Positions 1-11,055 of a stretch of 64,000 nt of DNA are shown here, piece after piece. The notes below the pieces were generated by a model. The model did not search any database. It worked only from the letters and a program-made list of their open reading frames with translations, and was not told the origin of the DNA. Each line of letters starts with the position of its first letter. The stretch's first letter is position 1. The position numbers and the translations under genes are program-made. Origin of the DNA: Torymus aiolomorphi (lineage: Eukaryota; Arthropoda; Insecta; Hymenoptera; Torymidae). The stretch lies in the NCBI GenBank assembly GCA_036365515.1, contig CM070877.1:57899475-57963474 (forward strand). The letters run 5' to 3'.

Positions 1-402
1 GACGCAGCAGATGAGCTATCCATCTCGCCTCCAGCCATCCAGCAACCACCGCCTGAACCACCCTCGCCTCCAGCCACCCAGCAACTACCGCTTGAACCAC
101 CCTCGCCTCCAGCCACACTGCAACTACCGCTTGAACCACCCTTGCCTCCAGCCACCCAGAAGACAGCAGCTGAAGCGCCTACAACCCAACCACCTGTGCA
201 ACCGTCGCAGAAGTCGTCCTATGATCAAACGCAGCCGCCCCAATAGCTGCCTCCAACGCTACAATCGGTGCCGTCTGCAGACGAAGCTGCTCTCTAGCCC
301 AACATCCGTCCAGCTCTACCAGGCATCCTAAAGAGGAAGGTATCGTTTCCTTCGCACCTCACGAAGGACACTCGGGGGGAGTACCTGTGGCGACACCTAT
401 GA
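1..402 (+). pseudogene. C-terminal remnant of an LTR-retrotransposon polyprotein, proline-rich
   Basis: Frame 1 is open from the window edge and codes for a Pro/Gln/Leu-rich tail. About three copies of a 13-residue unit built around PPSPPATQQLPLEP lie at nt 25-170 and match a 39-bp tandem repeat. Stops TAG at 244 and 295 break the frame; it ends at TGA 400, inside the LTR that begins at 386. A run ILKRKVSF near the end resembles the basic tails that close many LTR-element polyproteins, and a G-rich tract (374-379) follows it. The 5' part lies outside the window, so Gypsy and BEL cannot be told apart here. Confidence 0.5.
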
Positions 403-586
403 GCCACGGCGCGATCCTCCCAAGAAGATTTCCGATCAACCAGAATTGCTACACACACCGAAGAGGGCACACGCACGCTAGCTACTTTTCCCAACCATTG
501 TTAATAGTGTAGTAAGTTGAATCAATAAACAACCTAGTCGTATACAACGTGTCACTTGTGTCATTACCCACCACCTGCTCCTAACA
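386..586 (+). mobile_element. 3' LTR of the element at the left edge
   Basis: The segment starts TGTGGCGACACC directly after a polypurine-like tract (CTCGGGGGGAGTACC) and ends CTAACA. It carries an AATAAA signal at 524-529. These are the expected start, end and polyadenylation features of an LTR of about 200 bp. No partner LTR is visible, so both borders are inferred. Confidence 0.5.
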
Positions 587-596
587 ACGAAACATT

Positions 597-860
597 CTTA
601 TCAAAATTCTAACTTGAATAAAAATTCTTGCCAAAATCCTAACTCAAATACAAATTCTTGTCAAAATCTCAATACAAGTATAAACTCTTGTAAAAACGCT
701 AACTCAATTACAAATTCTTACCAAAATTTTAACTTAAATGCAAATTCTTGTCAAAATTCTAACTCAATTGCGAATTCTTATCAAAATCCTAACTGGAGTG
801 CGAACTCTAATAAAAATCCTAGCTCAAATCCAAATTCTAATCAAAATTTTTCAAATTCAA
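597..860 (+). repeat. Degenerate tandem repeat (AAATTCTTGTCAAAATCCTA type)
   Basis: Repeat units of roughly 30 to 39 bp with cores such as CAAATTCTTGTCAAAATC recur about eight times. They underlie the Asn/Ser-rich protein repeats. The copies have diverged, so unit length varies. Confidence 0.7.
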
Positions 861-1208
861 AAGAAAATTTGAAATCAAACTTTAAAGAAAATTTTTCGTC
901 TAGAATTAAAACAAACTCGAGTGCAAACGAAAATTCAAAAAAAAAATTCAGAACAAAACAAAAATTCTAACTCAAATAGGAAAGAGGAATCAAGTTTGGA
1001 TATAAAGGCTAAATTAAATTCTGGAGATAATTCCAAGAAAACGAAAGATAAAGCAAATTCTAATACAAGTAACGATCAAGGAATTAATGAGGAGTTTATT
1101 TTTGAAAGATTGATAATGTTACAAAAATTTCTCAATCAAGACCAAGCACATTACAGTATTTTGTATGATAATGCCGAAGATATAGAAATATTGATTGAAA
1201 TATTGTGA
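597..1208 (+). pseudogene. Asn/Ser-rich gag-like tail upstream of pol
   Basis: Two overlapping frames (about 614-970 and 921-1208) join through an A-run near 945, which looks like a frameshift. The first part is dominated by Asn, Ser, Gln and Lys, with repeated NSCQN / NSYQN units; the second is Lys/Asn-rich and ends in a more ordinary helical stretch (ERLIMLQKFLNQDQ). No capsid or zinc-knuckle motif is present. Its position just before a Ty3/Gypsy pol suggests the end of a gag or a gag-pol linker, but low complexity alone could produce it. No ATG start is convincing. Confidence 0.35.
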
Positions 1209-1401
1209 AGATAATAAATAAGAATGAGTTTTTTAACGAGCACTAAAAAATGTTTCGCGATTTAAAAACGCATTTTTAGCTCAGATCATTCGACGACTCA
1301 TCGTGCACATATCTGATTGATAATTGTTTAGGAGTAATAGAAAAGTGGAAAAAACTTCTTAAAGGGAAATCTACAAATTTGAAAATTGAGAAACATGTAA
1401 A

Positions 1402-2319
1402 TTGTCGGGTAGAAAGAGTTTTGAAAACGAACGCGTCGGTCAGATTAAATCTTTACTACGTTTTGAGCATTTGCTGTCAGAAGAGCGTACAGAGATAACA
1501 AAATTAATAGAGAGATTTAGCGATGTTTTTCACACTCCGGGTGAAAAATTAACGGCTACACCTATGTTAAAATTAACTATCCCAACCGTAGATGAAGTGC
1601 CAATTACTTCAAAACAGTTTCGATTGCCACCGGTGTATAAAAACGAGATAGAAAGACAAGTTGCAGAGTTATTGGCAAATGGCATAATTGAGCCTTCTAC
1701 ATCTTCATACTCTAGTCCTTGTTTTTTAGTACCAAAGAAAGAAGATATACATGGCAATAGAAAGTGCAGAATGGTAATTGATTATCGAAAATTAAATGAA
1801 AAAACACTCGATGATCAATTTCCTCTTCCAAATATTAACGAAATACTTGACCAGTTGGGAGGCTCAAAATACTTCTCTGTGTTCGATCTCGCATCAGGTT
1901 ACCACCAGTTAGAAATCGATGAGCGCGACCGCCACAAAACAGCTTTTGTGACAAATGGTGGGCTCTATCACTTTAATCGAGGTAGTTTTGGGCTAAGAAC
2001 TATGCCGGCGACATTTTCAAGAGCACTATCTATAGCACTCGCGGGTTTAGTTAATAAGGAATTATTTTGTTTTATTGACGATATAATTGTTTACTCACGC
2101 ACGTTTGCTGAACACATACAAAGATTAGAAAGATTATTCATCAGATTACGAAAGGCGGTATTAAAATTACAACCGGAAAAATGTGAATTTTTCAAAAAAG
2201 AAGTAACCTATTTAGGGCATTTAATAAGCGCAGAGGGCGTAAGGCCAGATCCAAGGAAACTGGAAGCTGTTCGGAATTATCCAGTGCCAAAAAACGAAAA
2301 ATTATTAAACAATTTTTAG
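1402..2319 (+). pseudogene. pol: Ty3/Gypsy reverse transcriptase (N-terminal pol segment)
   Basis: The frame encodes a Ty3/Gypsy RT: RLPPVYKNEIERQVAELL at the start, then the fingers/palm block SVFDLASGYHQLEID with the first catalytic Asp, and the active site CFIDDIIVYS. It continues into the thumb (TYLGHLISAEGVRPDP). A one-base shift near 2300 puts the normal continuation (FLGLAGYYRRFI) in another frame and ends this one at 2319. The open frame begins without a clear ATG, as expected for pol made by frameshift from gag. The 190 bp upstream (1209-1401) are stop-ridden and show no protease DTG motif. Confidence 0.88.
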
Positions 2320-3056
2320 GTTTAGCAGGCTATTACAGACGCTTCATTCATCAATTTTCAAAAATAGCTAAACCTCTCACAAATTTATTGAAAAAAGAAA
2401 TAGAATTTAAATGGACCGACGATACGCAGTATGCTTTTGAAATTCTACGTGATAAATTATGTAAAGAACCTATATTAGCTTTTCCAAATTTCGAACTACC
2501 TTTTAATCTAACTACAGACGCATCGGGTTATGCGATAGGAGGAATTTTATCTCAGGGTAAAATAGGCTATGATCAACCAGTTGCATATGTCTCACGTGTG
2601 TTATCAGAGGTAGAGGAAAGATGGGATACATTCAATAAAGAGGGACTAGCGTTGGTATTTTCTATGAAACATTTTAGACCTTATCTTTTTGGGAGCAAAT
2701 TCTATGTAATTGCTGACCACCGCCCTCTAGTATGGATGCAGACACATAAAGATTCAAATTCACGTGTTATGAGGTGGCGTTTAACTCTGGCCAAATATAA
2801 TTTTGAGGTGATATACAGACCAGGGAGAATGAATGTAGCGGACGCTCTCTCTCGAAATCCGGTGGATCAAGTATTAATTGTCACAAGAAGTGCTGCCCTG
2901 GCTGAAAAACTAAAAGAACAAGAGCAAGAAAAAGAGGCGGTCACCGAACAAACGGGAGAGGAGTGCGTTCATAATATGGTCACGAGGAGACGCGTAGCCC
3001 GTGAGCAGAACAAAGAAAAGATAGAAGCAGTAAAAAAAACTGCCGAAAAACGATAA
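2300..3056 (+). pseudogene. pol: Ty3/Gypsy RNase H domain of pol
   Basis: This frame continues the RT thumb (about 2301) into RNase H. It has the first acidic residue in LTTDASGYAIGGIL, the Glu in FNKEGLALVF, and YVIADHRPLVW with the third acidic position. The tether-like end YRPGRMNVADALSRNP is typical of Gypsy. A Glu/Lys-rich tail follows, ending in a stop at 3054. The next 340 bp are charged, low-complexity and stop-containing, and I could not assign them. Confidence 0.85.
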
Positions 3057-3393
3057 AAATAAATGCGTAATAGAAAAGAAAAAGGTCAACGATAGAGACG
3101 CAGAACATATTACCGCATCAGCGGGAACTGTAGGCGAGGAAGACAATAGCATACTGAACGAAACACGAAGTAGGGATGACCCACAGACCGACATGAATAA
3201 GAGTAACCTTCTCTCGGAGGAAGAGGAGAGAGACAAACTACCGAAAGAAAACGGGGAGATGGAAGACGAAATTATGTTGGAAAATTTATATCCGACTCAT
3301 TCAACTATTTTCTGCCGTGAAAAATTATTCATGAGAAAAGATAATTATTTGTATTTTATTACTTCCTAAGGTAAACCATGCGACGACGGTGCC

Positions 3394-4788
3394 ATGCAAT
3401 TAAAATTACAGAACAAGCTCCCATGTTTTAAAAATTTAACAATAGGAATACCAGAAGTTATAAAAACAAATTCTAAAATACACATAGCCATGCCACTACA
3501 TACGCAAAACAGAGTAGGCTTGAGTATAATAAACAATAATTTAAGTTTACTTTGTACTAATCTACTACCAATCTTAAACAAAATCGATGCAAGGTCGATA
3601 AGTATAGCAAAAACGGAAATAATAGAAAATTTAGAATGGGAACAAGTAATAAGAAAATTAAGAGATCCATTTTCTAAGAGTACCATCAAACTGGTAGTGT
3701 GTTTAGGGATAGTCAGGTATCCTCCCCTCGAGGAAAGGGACTCCATTATGCAAGAAGCACACAGCTCGGTAATAGGCGGACATAGGGGAGTCACTAAGAC
3801 ATACAAAAGAATTAAATAAGCTTACAACTGGGAAAATTTAAAAGAAGATGTACTGGATTTTATTCGAAAATGTGTGCAGTATCAATTAAAAAAATTAGTT
3901 AGGGTAAAAATACGTGTGCCAATGATTATTACTAACTCTGGAGCACATGCGATGGATCGCATTAGTAGGGATGTTGTTGGGCCATTGCCTAGATCTAATA
4001 AAGGTAATGAGTATATATTAACCTTCCAAGATTTATTTACAAAATTTGCAATAGCGGAACCATTAGCACAAACTATAGCAATAGACGTTTCAAACAGTCT
4101 AATTAAGAGGGTCATATGTGTGTTCGGGGCACCGCGAGTTATTTTAACGGATCAAGGCACTAATTTTATGAGTAAATTAATGAAACGAGTGGCAAAAAGA
4201 TTTAGAATTAAACAAGTCAACACTACGGCTTTTCATCCACAAACAAATGGGTCCTTGGAGAGATCACATTCAAGTCTTATCGAGTTTTTAAAATTTTATG
4301 TGCAAGAAAATAAGTCGGATTGGGATGACTATATAGAGTTAGCAACATTAAATTTTAATACAGGCAAAAGTGAGGCAACATGGCACTCACCTTTCGAATT
4401 ATTATTTGGTCGTTTAGCTCGAACGCCAGGTAGTGAGCCGATAGAAAGTGAGGATCTAGCGCCTACTTATAAGGGCTATATGGAAACTCTCATAACACGA
4501 ATAAACTACTTGCAAAATATAGCAAGAGAAAATTTATTGCGAGCCAAAATAAGATCAAAAAAATACTATGATAGAAAAGTAAATCATTTAACATTAAAAA
4601 TTGGGGACTACGTGTGGTTGCAAAAGGGACCGAAACCACACAAATTTAATAGTCAATATACGGGGCCGTATTTAGTTTTAGACGTTTCTGTAAATGGAAA
4701 TGTGAGGATACAATTAAGTAGTACTAAAAGTAAAATAGTGCATATTAATCGCCTGCGCAAATCACATGTAGAGCAAAAACAAGCTTAA
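3394..4788 (+). pseudogene. pol: Ty3/Gypsy integrase of pol
   Basis: The zinc-binding region (EAHSSVIGGHRGVTKTYKRI) is cut by a TAA at 3817, and the second Cys of the expected CxxC is Tyr (KCVQYQ). The DDE core follows in the same frame: Asp in MDRISRDVVGPLP, Asp in VILTDQGTNF, Glu in NGSLERSH. The C-terminal part ends with an SH3-like stretch (YVWLQKGPKPHKFNSQYTGP) and VHINRLRKSH. So the catalytic triad is kept but the zinc finger is damaged. Family assignment is firm; the copy is non-functional as it stands. Confidence 0.88.
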
Positions 4789-4911
4789 ATCTTTGCTTTA
4801 ACATACCTAATCCTACTCTTGCTTTCTAAGTTACATCATATATAAATAAAGATAATAAGCACGATTTCTTTGATAATGGCACGTTGTAGTAAGTTAATAT
4901 TTACTACGTAA

Positions 4912-5032
4912 TAGTACATTACGATACGTGTGCCTTAAGTAGCCCATTATTGCACGGCGTGAAGTTAGGGCCCGAGCGCAGCGAGGGTCTTATCACGCCG
5001 TGTAATGAGCTATTTAAGACTCTAGTATCGTA
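4912..5032 (+). repeat. Hairpin (MITE-like) insertion between pol and env, first
   Basis: Imperfect inverted repeat. The left arm reads CTTAAGTAGCCCATTATTGC and continues CACGGCGTGA; the right arm, read on the minus strand, gives CTTAAATAGCTCATTACACG and GCGTGA. Outer ends share GTAC..CGATAC. The tip is CGAGCGCAGCGAG at 4973-4985. It lies in the noncoding gap between integrase and envelope, and carries no ORF. Confidence 0.75.
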
Positions 5033-5041
5033 CAATATTTT

Positions 5042-5218
5042 ATAGCACAGCCTAACTTAAGCCCGCTGTCACGCCTATCCGTGCGCTAAGCAGTCCTTTT
5101 TTGCACCGTGAGGTTAGCGCACGAGCGTAGCGAGTGCGATATACACGGTGCAATAATGGGCTACTTACCACACGGATAGGCGCGACTTAAGTGCGAGCTT
5201 AGGTCACACTGTGCTATA
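5042..5218 (+). repeat. Hairpin (MITE-like) insertion between pol and env, second
   Basis: Inverted repeat with ends TATAGCACAG and CTGTGCTATA. Inner arms include CGCCTATCCGTG and TTGCACCGTG, and the tip is CGAGCGTAGCGAG at 5122-5134. Its right arm, read on the minus strand, shares GTAGCCCATTATTGCAC with the left arm of the neighbouring hairpin, so the two are related. Confidence 0.75.
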
Positions 5219-5425
5219 AAATATATTATAACTAATAAATAGCAAAAATGCGAAAAAGGAAAATTAATAATACTATTAATTTTATTATTTTAAACTAACT
5301 ATTATTTTTTCTAACTTAATTTTGATATATGTTACTGTTTTAATATTAGTGCAGTTTCCATGATGTTTTCGTTTTCTTTATGATAAATAGAGCATTTTTG
5401 CCATTTTCTTTTCTAATACTTTGTA

Positions 5426-7530
5426 ATGTTGCGGATGAAAATCGTTTTTTATGTACTGGTGTTGCTGCTAACATCGAAAACAGTTAATACCATAATTGGT
5501 TACGACTGCTCTCAGCAAGTCTCGAACCTTACCACATTTTCATTAATAAACGTCGGGGAATGTGACATAGCGGAACCCATGGTCAATACTACCAAGGGTT
5601 ATGTTAGATTATTACAATTGAACGATTTTGGAAGCACTCATGTAAGACTATGTAAGGTAGAAATTAAGCGTTCAGTTACATATTGTGGGGCATTCTCGCA
5701 TTGAAAAGACAAGAATAGGGTGGAAGTTAAGTTTCTAGACGAAATTACTAATGAAGAATGTCGGCGAATGCATGTGCATCGCAGCCATAGAGTTCGCGAC
5801 GAGCTTATCTCAAATTTAAAACATAATGGGACTATCGTTTATCCAATGACTTTTGTGGGGAAAATAGATCAGGCGGGAGATTGTAGTAATCCAGGTACAT
5901 ACTCCGACCCATATGGAGTATTCGATGATGTAGTAGTCACGGGCTATGTCACAATAACCTTGCAAGATTATTATACTCCTGTGAATTTAAATGCTAATGA
6001 GGTTAAACTAAAATCAGGTACTCGTTGCAAATTTAACGAAGACATATGTATAGATATTGAAGCGGGGTACGCTTTCTGGGAACCATTACTGGTGTCATCA
6101 TGCGAGGAACATAAGTATTCAGAATTATACGCGGGGTATGTAAATAAAATAATAGAGGAAGGAAATGAGAGACATCCAGTTTATGTAATGGAGTCAAGCG
6201 AAATAACTTTTGCATTTACGGCAGTCGGTACTATTTCAGTTTGCTCATATGACTTAATACGCACTGAACATCGTAAATTATTTTTCTTTGAGGGTCCTGC
6301 TATAGAAGCATTTGGAAAAATTAAACATCCTGCAGTACATAACTTGGATATCTTTGCATATGTTAATTCTAAATTTGTTTACGTCGAAAAACACATAAAA
6401 GGGGAATTAAAGCGCTTATATCGAGATTTAATTATGCAAAATGCGAATTAGAAAAAAGAGTTATAGCAAACGCATTAAGTATTGCAAGTACCGCACCAGA
6501 TCTGTTTGCCTATCAAATAATGAAAAAAAGTGGTTATATGGGTTTAGTAGCGGGGGAAGTAGTTCATTTAATGAAATGTGTGCAAATAGATGTTCAAAGA
6601 CGAGAAACACCAAGGTGCTATCAAGAGTTGCCTGTAGTAAAAGTCGAAAAAAATTATTTATCTCCTAAAACACATATTTTAAAGCAATACGGTACTAAAA
6701 CTACTTGCAACCCATTGATCCCACCTATGTTTCTACTAGGCGAAGGTTGGTTCACGGTATTGCCTCATGGTATCACAAAAGGAATTAAATCCGCTATCCT
6801 CAAACCAGCCACAAAAAACAATTGAAATTATACTGAATCTCTCGAATTAGCAAAAAGCGGTATTTACACACAGTCAGACATACAAGCGTTAAGACATCAT
6901 TTAATGTTCCCAGTCGAGCGAGGTGCAGTGTTGAATTCTTTAGCCATGGATATGTCAGGCAGGTCAACGGATAAAAATGGTATGTCTATAGCACGCTTGT
7001 TCGATGAGGAAGCATTAACTGCACTTGCGAACGATACATGGAAAAAAATATGGGGGCAATTTCTATCTTTCGGTTCTATAAGTGCAGGAATAATAGAAAT
7101 AATTATGATAGGTCGTGTAATAAAATTTTTAATTGATACAATTCTGCATCGATATGCATTATATAGTTTGTATGGCTGGTCAATTCATATTATAGGAGCC
7201 ATTTGGAACTCGGTAACTCAATTGCTATTGCACGCTGCACGGCATAAGCCCACTCGAAAGGAAGAAAAGAAGCGGGCTCAAGAAGAATATAGCTCTGTAA
7301 GAAAACCACCGAGCGCTCCACCAACAGCACCACTAGCCCCGCCTCCGTCATTTTCTGATTTTTCGAACTTTCAAAGCCAGCGCGCGGTGGTGCAGGTTCC
7401 GGCGAGAGGGGAGGGAGTACAAGTAAACTGTACTACTCCAACAACACCAAGAATTTATCCAACTTTAGCAACTGACCTAGATATTCCATCCTTACCACCG
7501 CGAAATAATCGTACAAATGACGATGAATAA
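5426..7530 (+). pseudogene. env: Envelope glycoprotein of chuvirus (Jingchuvirales) type, broken
   Basis: ATG at 5426 opens a hydrophobic signal peptide (FYVLVLLLT). Next comes a Cys-containing ectodomain with FSLINVGECDI, a block GYVRLLQLNDFGSTHVRLCK and CGAFSH. Farther on are YMGLVAGEVVHLMKC, CNPLIPPMF and HHLMFPVERGAVLN, then a membrane-proximal hydrophobic stretch and a Pro-rich cytoplasmic tail (7300-7530). This motif order fits the glycoproteins of chuviruses found endogenised in arthropods, not the classical Gypsy envelope; I judge by recalled family pattern only. Breaks: in-frame TGA at 5702, a frameshift near 6445, and TGA at 6823. It would act as a membrane fusion protein if intact; it is not. 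Confidence 0.75.
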
Positions 7531-7725
7531 AGTTAATAAATAATAAGAACTTATATCAATGGTAGCGCTTATGTAAATCTATTAAATATAATTTTGTTTA
7601 ATTCTTTTTGTAATAATAGTTTAATAAAAAAAAATAGTAACTACCGTAGTAATAAGTAGATTGAGCCGTCTTGTAAGCAAGATTTTTCATTTTTATTACT
7701 TTTGCTTTTATTTTCATAAAGGAAA

Positions 7726-8278
7726 ATGCCTCTAACTCCCTCCGAAAAACATAACATGTTTTCTAATCTAACGACTTTAAGAATGAAACTTGCATGGGCA
7801 GCTCAAGGAAGTGATGAGGATTTCTATGAATTTTGCGGTAGAATAGAAAAAATGTTGCATGAATACAACAATTTAGGAAAAATAGCACAGGTTGAGTTTA
7901 GGGAGGTATGCGATTCCTCGTTAGTTAGAGAAAAAATGGCTATAGAAACATTTTTACGCGGACTACGTCCGGAGATTAAGCGTTATATATGTAAACCGCA
8001 CATTTACGTTAATGCTCATAATTATAATTACCATAAGGTATCAGGGTAAACGAAAGAAAACAGGAGAGAAGGAAAAGGAGCCGGGACACATGCCAATGGG
8101 ACCATTAAATCAGACCACTCGATACAACTTTCCACCCCCACCGCATGTTTATGCAACACCAAGTCTTCCACCGGTTAAAGTCGGACCTGCAGCTCCTCAT
8201 CCGAAACCTGTTTTGTTTCAAAATGTAGAGATAGAGGAATTTAATATGCTAGACGTAGAATACGTAAATAAGAATTAG
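7726..8278 (+). pseudogene. Gag-like ORF downstream of env
   Basis: ATG at 7726 (GGAAAATGCC context) starts a frame of 107 residues; a second frame (8012-8278) continues it after a shift near 8035. The first part, with DEDFYEFCGRIEKMLHEYNN and FLRGLRPEIKRYI, resembles the C-terminal half of a Gypsy capsid. The second is basic, then Pro-rich (YNFPPPPHVY, PPVKVGPAAPHPKP). Gag normally precedes pol, so its place after env is odd: an accessory gene, a rearranged gag, or the start of a second copy are all possible. A polypurine tract follows at 8342. Confidence 0.5.
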
Positions 8279-8341
8279 AAGAATATATAGTTCAACAAGA
8301 AAATACAAACGGTAAATAATCAAGTTCGAATATCCTTTAGC

Positions 8342-8354
8342 AAAAAAAAGGGGG
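8342..8354 (+). promoter_or_regulatory. Polypurine tract candidate
   Basis: Eight A followed by five G, 60 bp after the last ORF of the Gypsy provirus. This is where a plus-strand primer would sit just before a 3' LTR. No matching LTR start is recognisable after it. Confidence 0.4.
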
Positions 8355-8539
8355 TTTAGAATAAGGTAACTTTCTTGCATTATTTAATCAAGCATTTATT
8401 TCTGTAATGAAGCAAAACATAGAAATAGTAGGTATCAATGTAGTAAGTAAGCACAACCAAATGCCATAATATAGGGAAATAATTTCTTAATAAATAGTAG
8501 TAAAATATATATATATTCCTAAAACTTGCAGATAAGGAT

Positions 8540-8880
8540 GCAACATTGTATTGTGAACACGCAACATTGTATTGTAAACTTATATAGGTATCTAAAAAAA
8601 AACTGTATAATAGCGAACAAATTGTATTTAACCACTACGGGCAATGACAAATAATTGTGTATAACAACGACTAATTTTGTATTTAATCACGATGTATAAC
8701 AACGAACAAATCTGTATTTAACCAATATGGGTAATGGCAAACAAGTTTATATAACAACGACTAATTTTGTATTAAATCACTCTGTATAATAACGAACAAT
8801 TTGTGTTTAACTACTAGGTATAATGGTGAATAATTTTGTGTTTAACCACTAGAATTAACAGCGAATACTTTGTAGTTATC
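8540..8880 (+). repeat. Degenerate tandem repeat in AT-rich DNA
   Basis: Units such as AACGAACAAATTGTATTTAA and GTATAACAACGACTAATTTT alternate about seven times with spacing near 50 bp, plus a pair GCAACATTGTATTGT at 8549-8576. It may be an LTR U3 region or a simple satellite. The following 290 bp (8881-9172) hold nothing I recognise. Confidence 0.6.
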
Positions 8881-9172
8881 TATAAATGAAGTAAGAAAAT
8901 TAAAATTCAAGTAATCCATCGTTACTAATAATTAATAAATAATCAAGACTAAGAAAATACGTATCAACTACGCACTCATATCTAAGTCACTACCTATTTC
9001 TGTCCCACATTATCCTACAGACTCACCTTTACTACCACTTCCCCTTTACCTTCAGTGTTACGTCCTACCTTTTGGACGTTCTTATCCCCACTACGCCACC
9101 ACTCGCATCTAGGAAAGATGCAGGTCGGTTTCAGTTTCCAGTAAAGGACGAGGGGTCAATAAAGAAAGAGAC

Positions 9173-9903
9173 GTGAAAAGAGAAGTTGCCACGGAGAATT
9201 TCAACATGGAGCAAACCTCGCAACAACAACAAGACATATTACAAACATTAGATGAACGTGTACGTCAAGCAATGATACGCTATGGTTATCAACTACGGAA
9301 GGAGCACGAGACTTTCTCCAGCGATGGATCCAGAATGTCAGGATTCCGCACACAGCCTCGGGACCAATGGCACCAATTAATGATACTCATGTGGAACAAC
9401 TCACCCGCATTCAGAACAGTCATTATGAAGGCGACCAAATCTTGGCATAACATTCAATTGCAAAGGAGTTGGAGGTGGGATGAGAACGAGTGTAATCAAC
9501 ATTATCAAGCCTTCGAAGAGCCGACGGATATGATTGAAGTTTTCGAGGGTATTGGCAGACAGATCCATCAGAAGAGCGTGGACGTGTCTACATGCACGGA
9601 TTACAACTGCAATACGGAGGAATTGGTTTCGGCAGTAACACGGAATACGGACAGTGCGAACAATGTGGTCAAGAAATACCCGTGTGGCGAACTTGCTCGT
9701 GGTGCATCTCGTATCAGTCGCAGCATGGAAATGAAGATATCCTTATTTATTGTTTAAACTGTTCAGACAGCCGGCATCAAGATCAATTATTGGAAACTAC
9801 AAGGTGCGCTGAATCCTGCAGAGTACCTAATCAACGACGTAGGCAACAACAGATGGACCCGCAAGCGGAAATCTTGCCAAGTCGCCGGAGACGATTCCAA
9901 TAA
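9173..9903 (+). pseudogene. Cys-rich ORF of unknown function next to an LTR
   Basis: Two overlapping frames (to 9757, and to 9903) probably form one gene with a shift near 9560-9590. The first part is Gln-rich then Trp-rich (WHQLMILMWNNSPAF, SWRWDENECNQHY). The second holds three Cys pairs: CEQCG, CSWC and CLNC, at spacings that suggest zinc-ribbon folds, then a basic tail ending in RRRRF. Stop at 9901 lies about 60 bp before a polypurine-like tract and LTR, so this is the last ORF of an LTR element. It could be a nucleocapsid-like or accessory protein. I do not recognise the family. Confidence 0.4.
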
Positions 9904-9962
9904 TTAGTGATGAAAGTATGTGATAATTCAGCCCCCGGGTCTGAACTGCCTCAAGGGGGGAG

Positions 9963-11051
9963 GTGTCGCGTCGTGCGACATTGCCGATGTGGTTGCCGGT
10001 ATGCGCTGTTTTTCTTCCTCTCTTTTCATCCTACCCAACGAACCTGCTGCATTGCCGCTTGTTTCATATTCTCCCACACTATAAACAAAGGGGACACGCA
10101 TGAACGCTCAAAAAGACGCTGCCATCCAGAAAGAATAATTACCAAAAAGATCCTCGAACGGAGGCACGAAGACGCGATTTCCTTTAGTTTTTCTTCTATT
10201 CTCTCTTCAGTGTGCGCCACTCCCCTGGTGCAGTTTTACGCGTTTTTTATTACCGAACACGCTATCAAAACGCACATCCACTCAAGCATCAGAGATTCGC
10301 CGCCAATCAGAAGAGTAAGCATTAGTACTCCAGCGCACAATACTGAATCAAGCTAGAGTCAGTTTTCTTGCCTTTTCCCTTCACTCCCACCCGATATGCG
10401 TAGCGTATTCTAAAGTAATTTATGTATCCAGACTCGCCGAAAATTCTCAAAGGATGCACCGCCGAAATCATCAAAGAGCATCGAGAAGAATGGGGCAGCA
10501 ACACCTAGGCAAATCAAAAAGGCGACAGCAGGAAGATTTACGACTTTTTACCTTTAAAAGGGGGCGAAGACTCCTGGTGCGGGCCACTCAGAAGCCAACC
10601 CGCGTAGACTACACATCACCTCGTATGGTTGTAATTTTTACTTAGTTATTTCACAATAAACGATAAGTTCTTATTAAAATCCGTGTTAAGTCTTCACTAA
10701 TTCGAGAACTTAATAGTCCTAAACTTCTCACTTCTGCGTTCTTCTCATAAAACTCCCACGGAGCAACAACTGACCACTGACATTATAAGGGTCACAGCGG
10801 GCGTGCAGATTTACACAAAGACTGTTTGAAATTCTAAGGTAAGTCATAAAATTCTAAGGTAAGTCATAAAATTCTACACACTGCCTCGAGGCTTACCGCG
10901 TGTCCATTTCATTTTCCTACCTGTCGCCCCATCCTGGAACAATGCACATTGTGTCCGAATCGGGAAAAGTCACATCACGCGCTTTTAGCCATTAGACTAA
11001 TGAAGTTTCATTTTCATTCTTCTTGTTTTGTTACGCAACCCGGACGTAACA
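9963..11051 (+). mobile_element. Probable 3' LTR (about 1.09 kb)
   Basis: It begins TGTCGCGTCGTGCGAC right after the purine tract CAAGGGGGGAGG and ends GGACGTAACA. AATAAA lies near 10653. A direct repeat AAATTCTAAGGTAAGTCAT occurs twice at 10829-10868. Only one copy is present, so borders are inferred. Open frames inside it show no known domain. Confidence 0.5.
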
Positions 11052-11055
11052 ATAA

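Larger units (their letters stand above)
597..8355 (+). mobile_element. Decayed Ty3/Gypsy provirus with chuvirus-type envelope gene
   Basis: Order on the plus strand is Asn-rich gag tail, reverse transcriptase, RNase H, integrase, two hairpin insertions, an envelope-like glycoprotein, a gag-like ORF, then a polypurine tract of eight A and five G at 8342-8354. This is an errantivirus-like (gag-pol-env) layout. No flanking LTR pair is seen, so ends are approximate; a protease domain was not found before the RT. Each reading frame carries stops or frameshifts, so the copy is dead. Confidence 0.65.

Noticed and set aside
9057..11051. TGTTACGTCC at 9057 and GGACGTAACA at 11042 as the ends of one 2-kb LTR
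   Set aside because: No polypurine tract precedes 9057, while one does precede 9963; the match is short and the segment would contain a long ORF.
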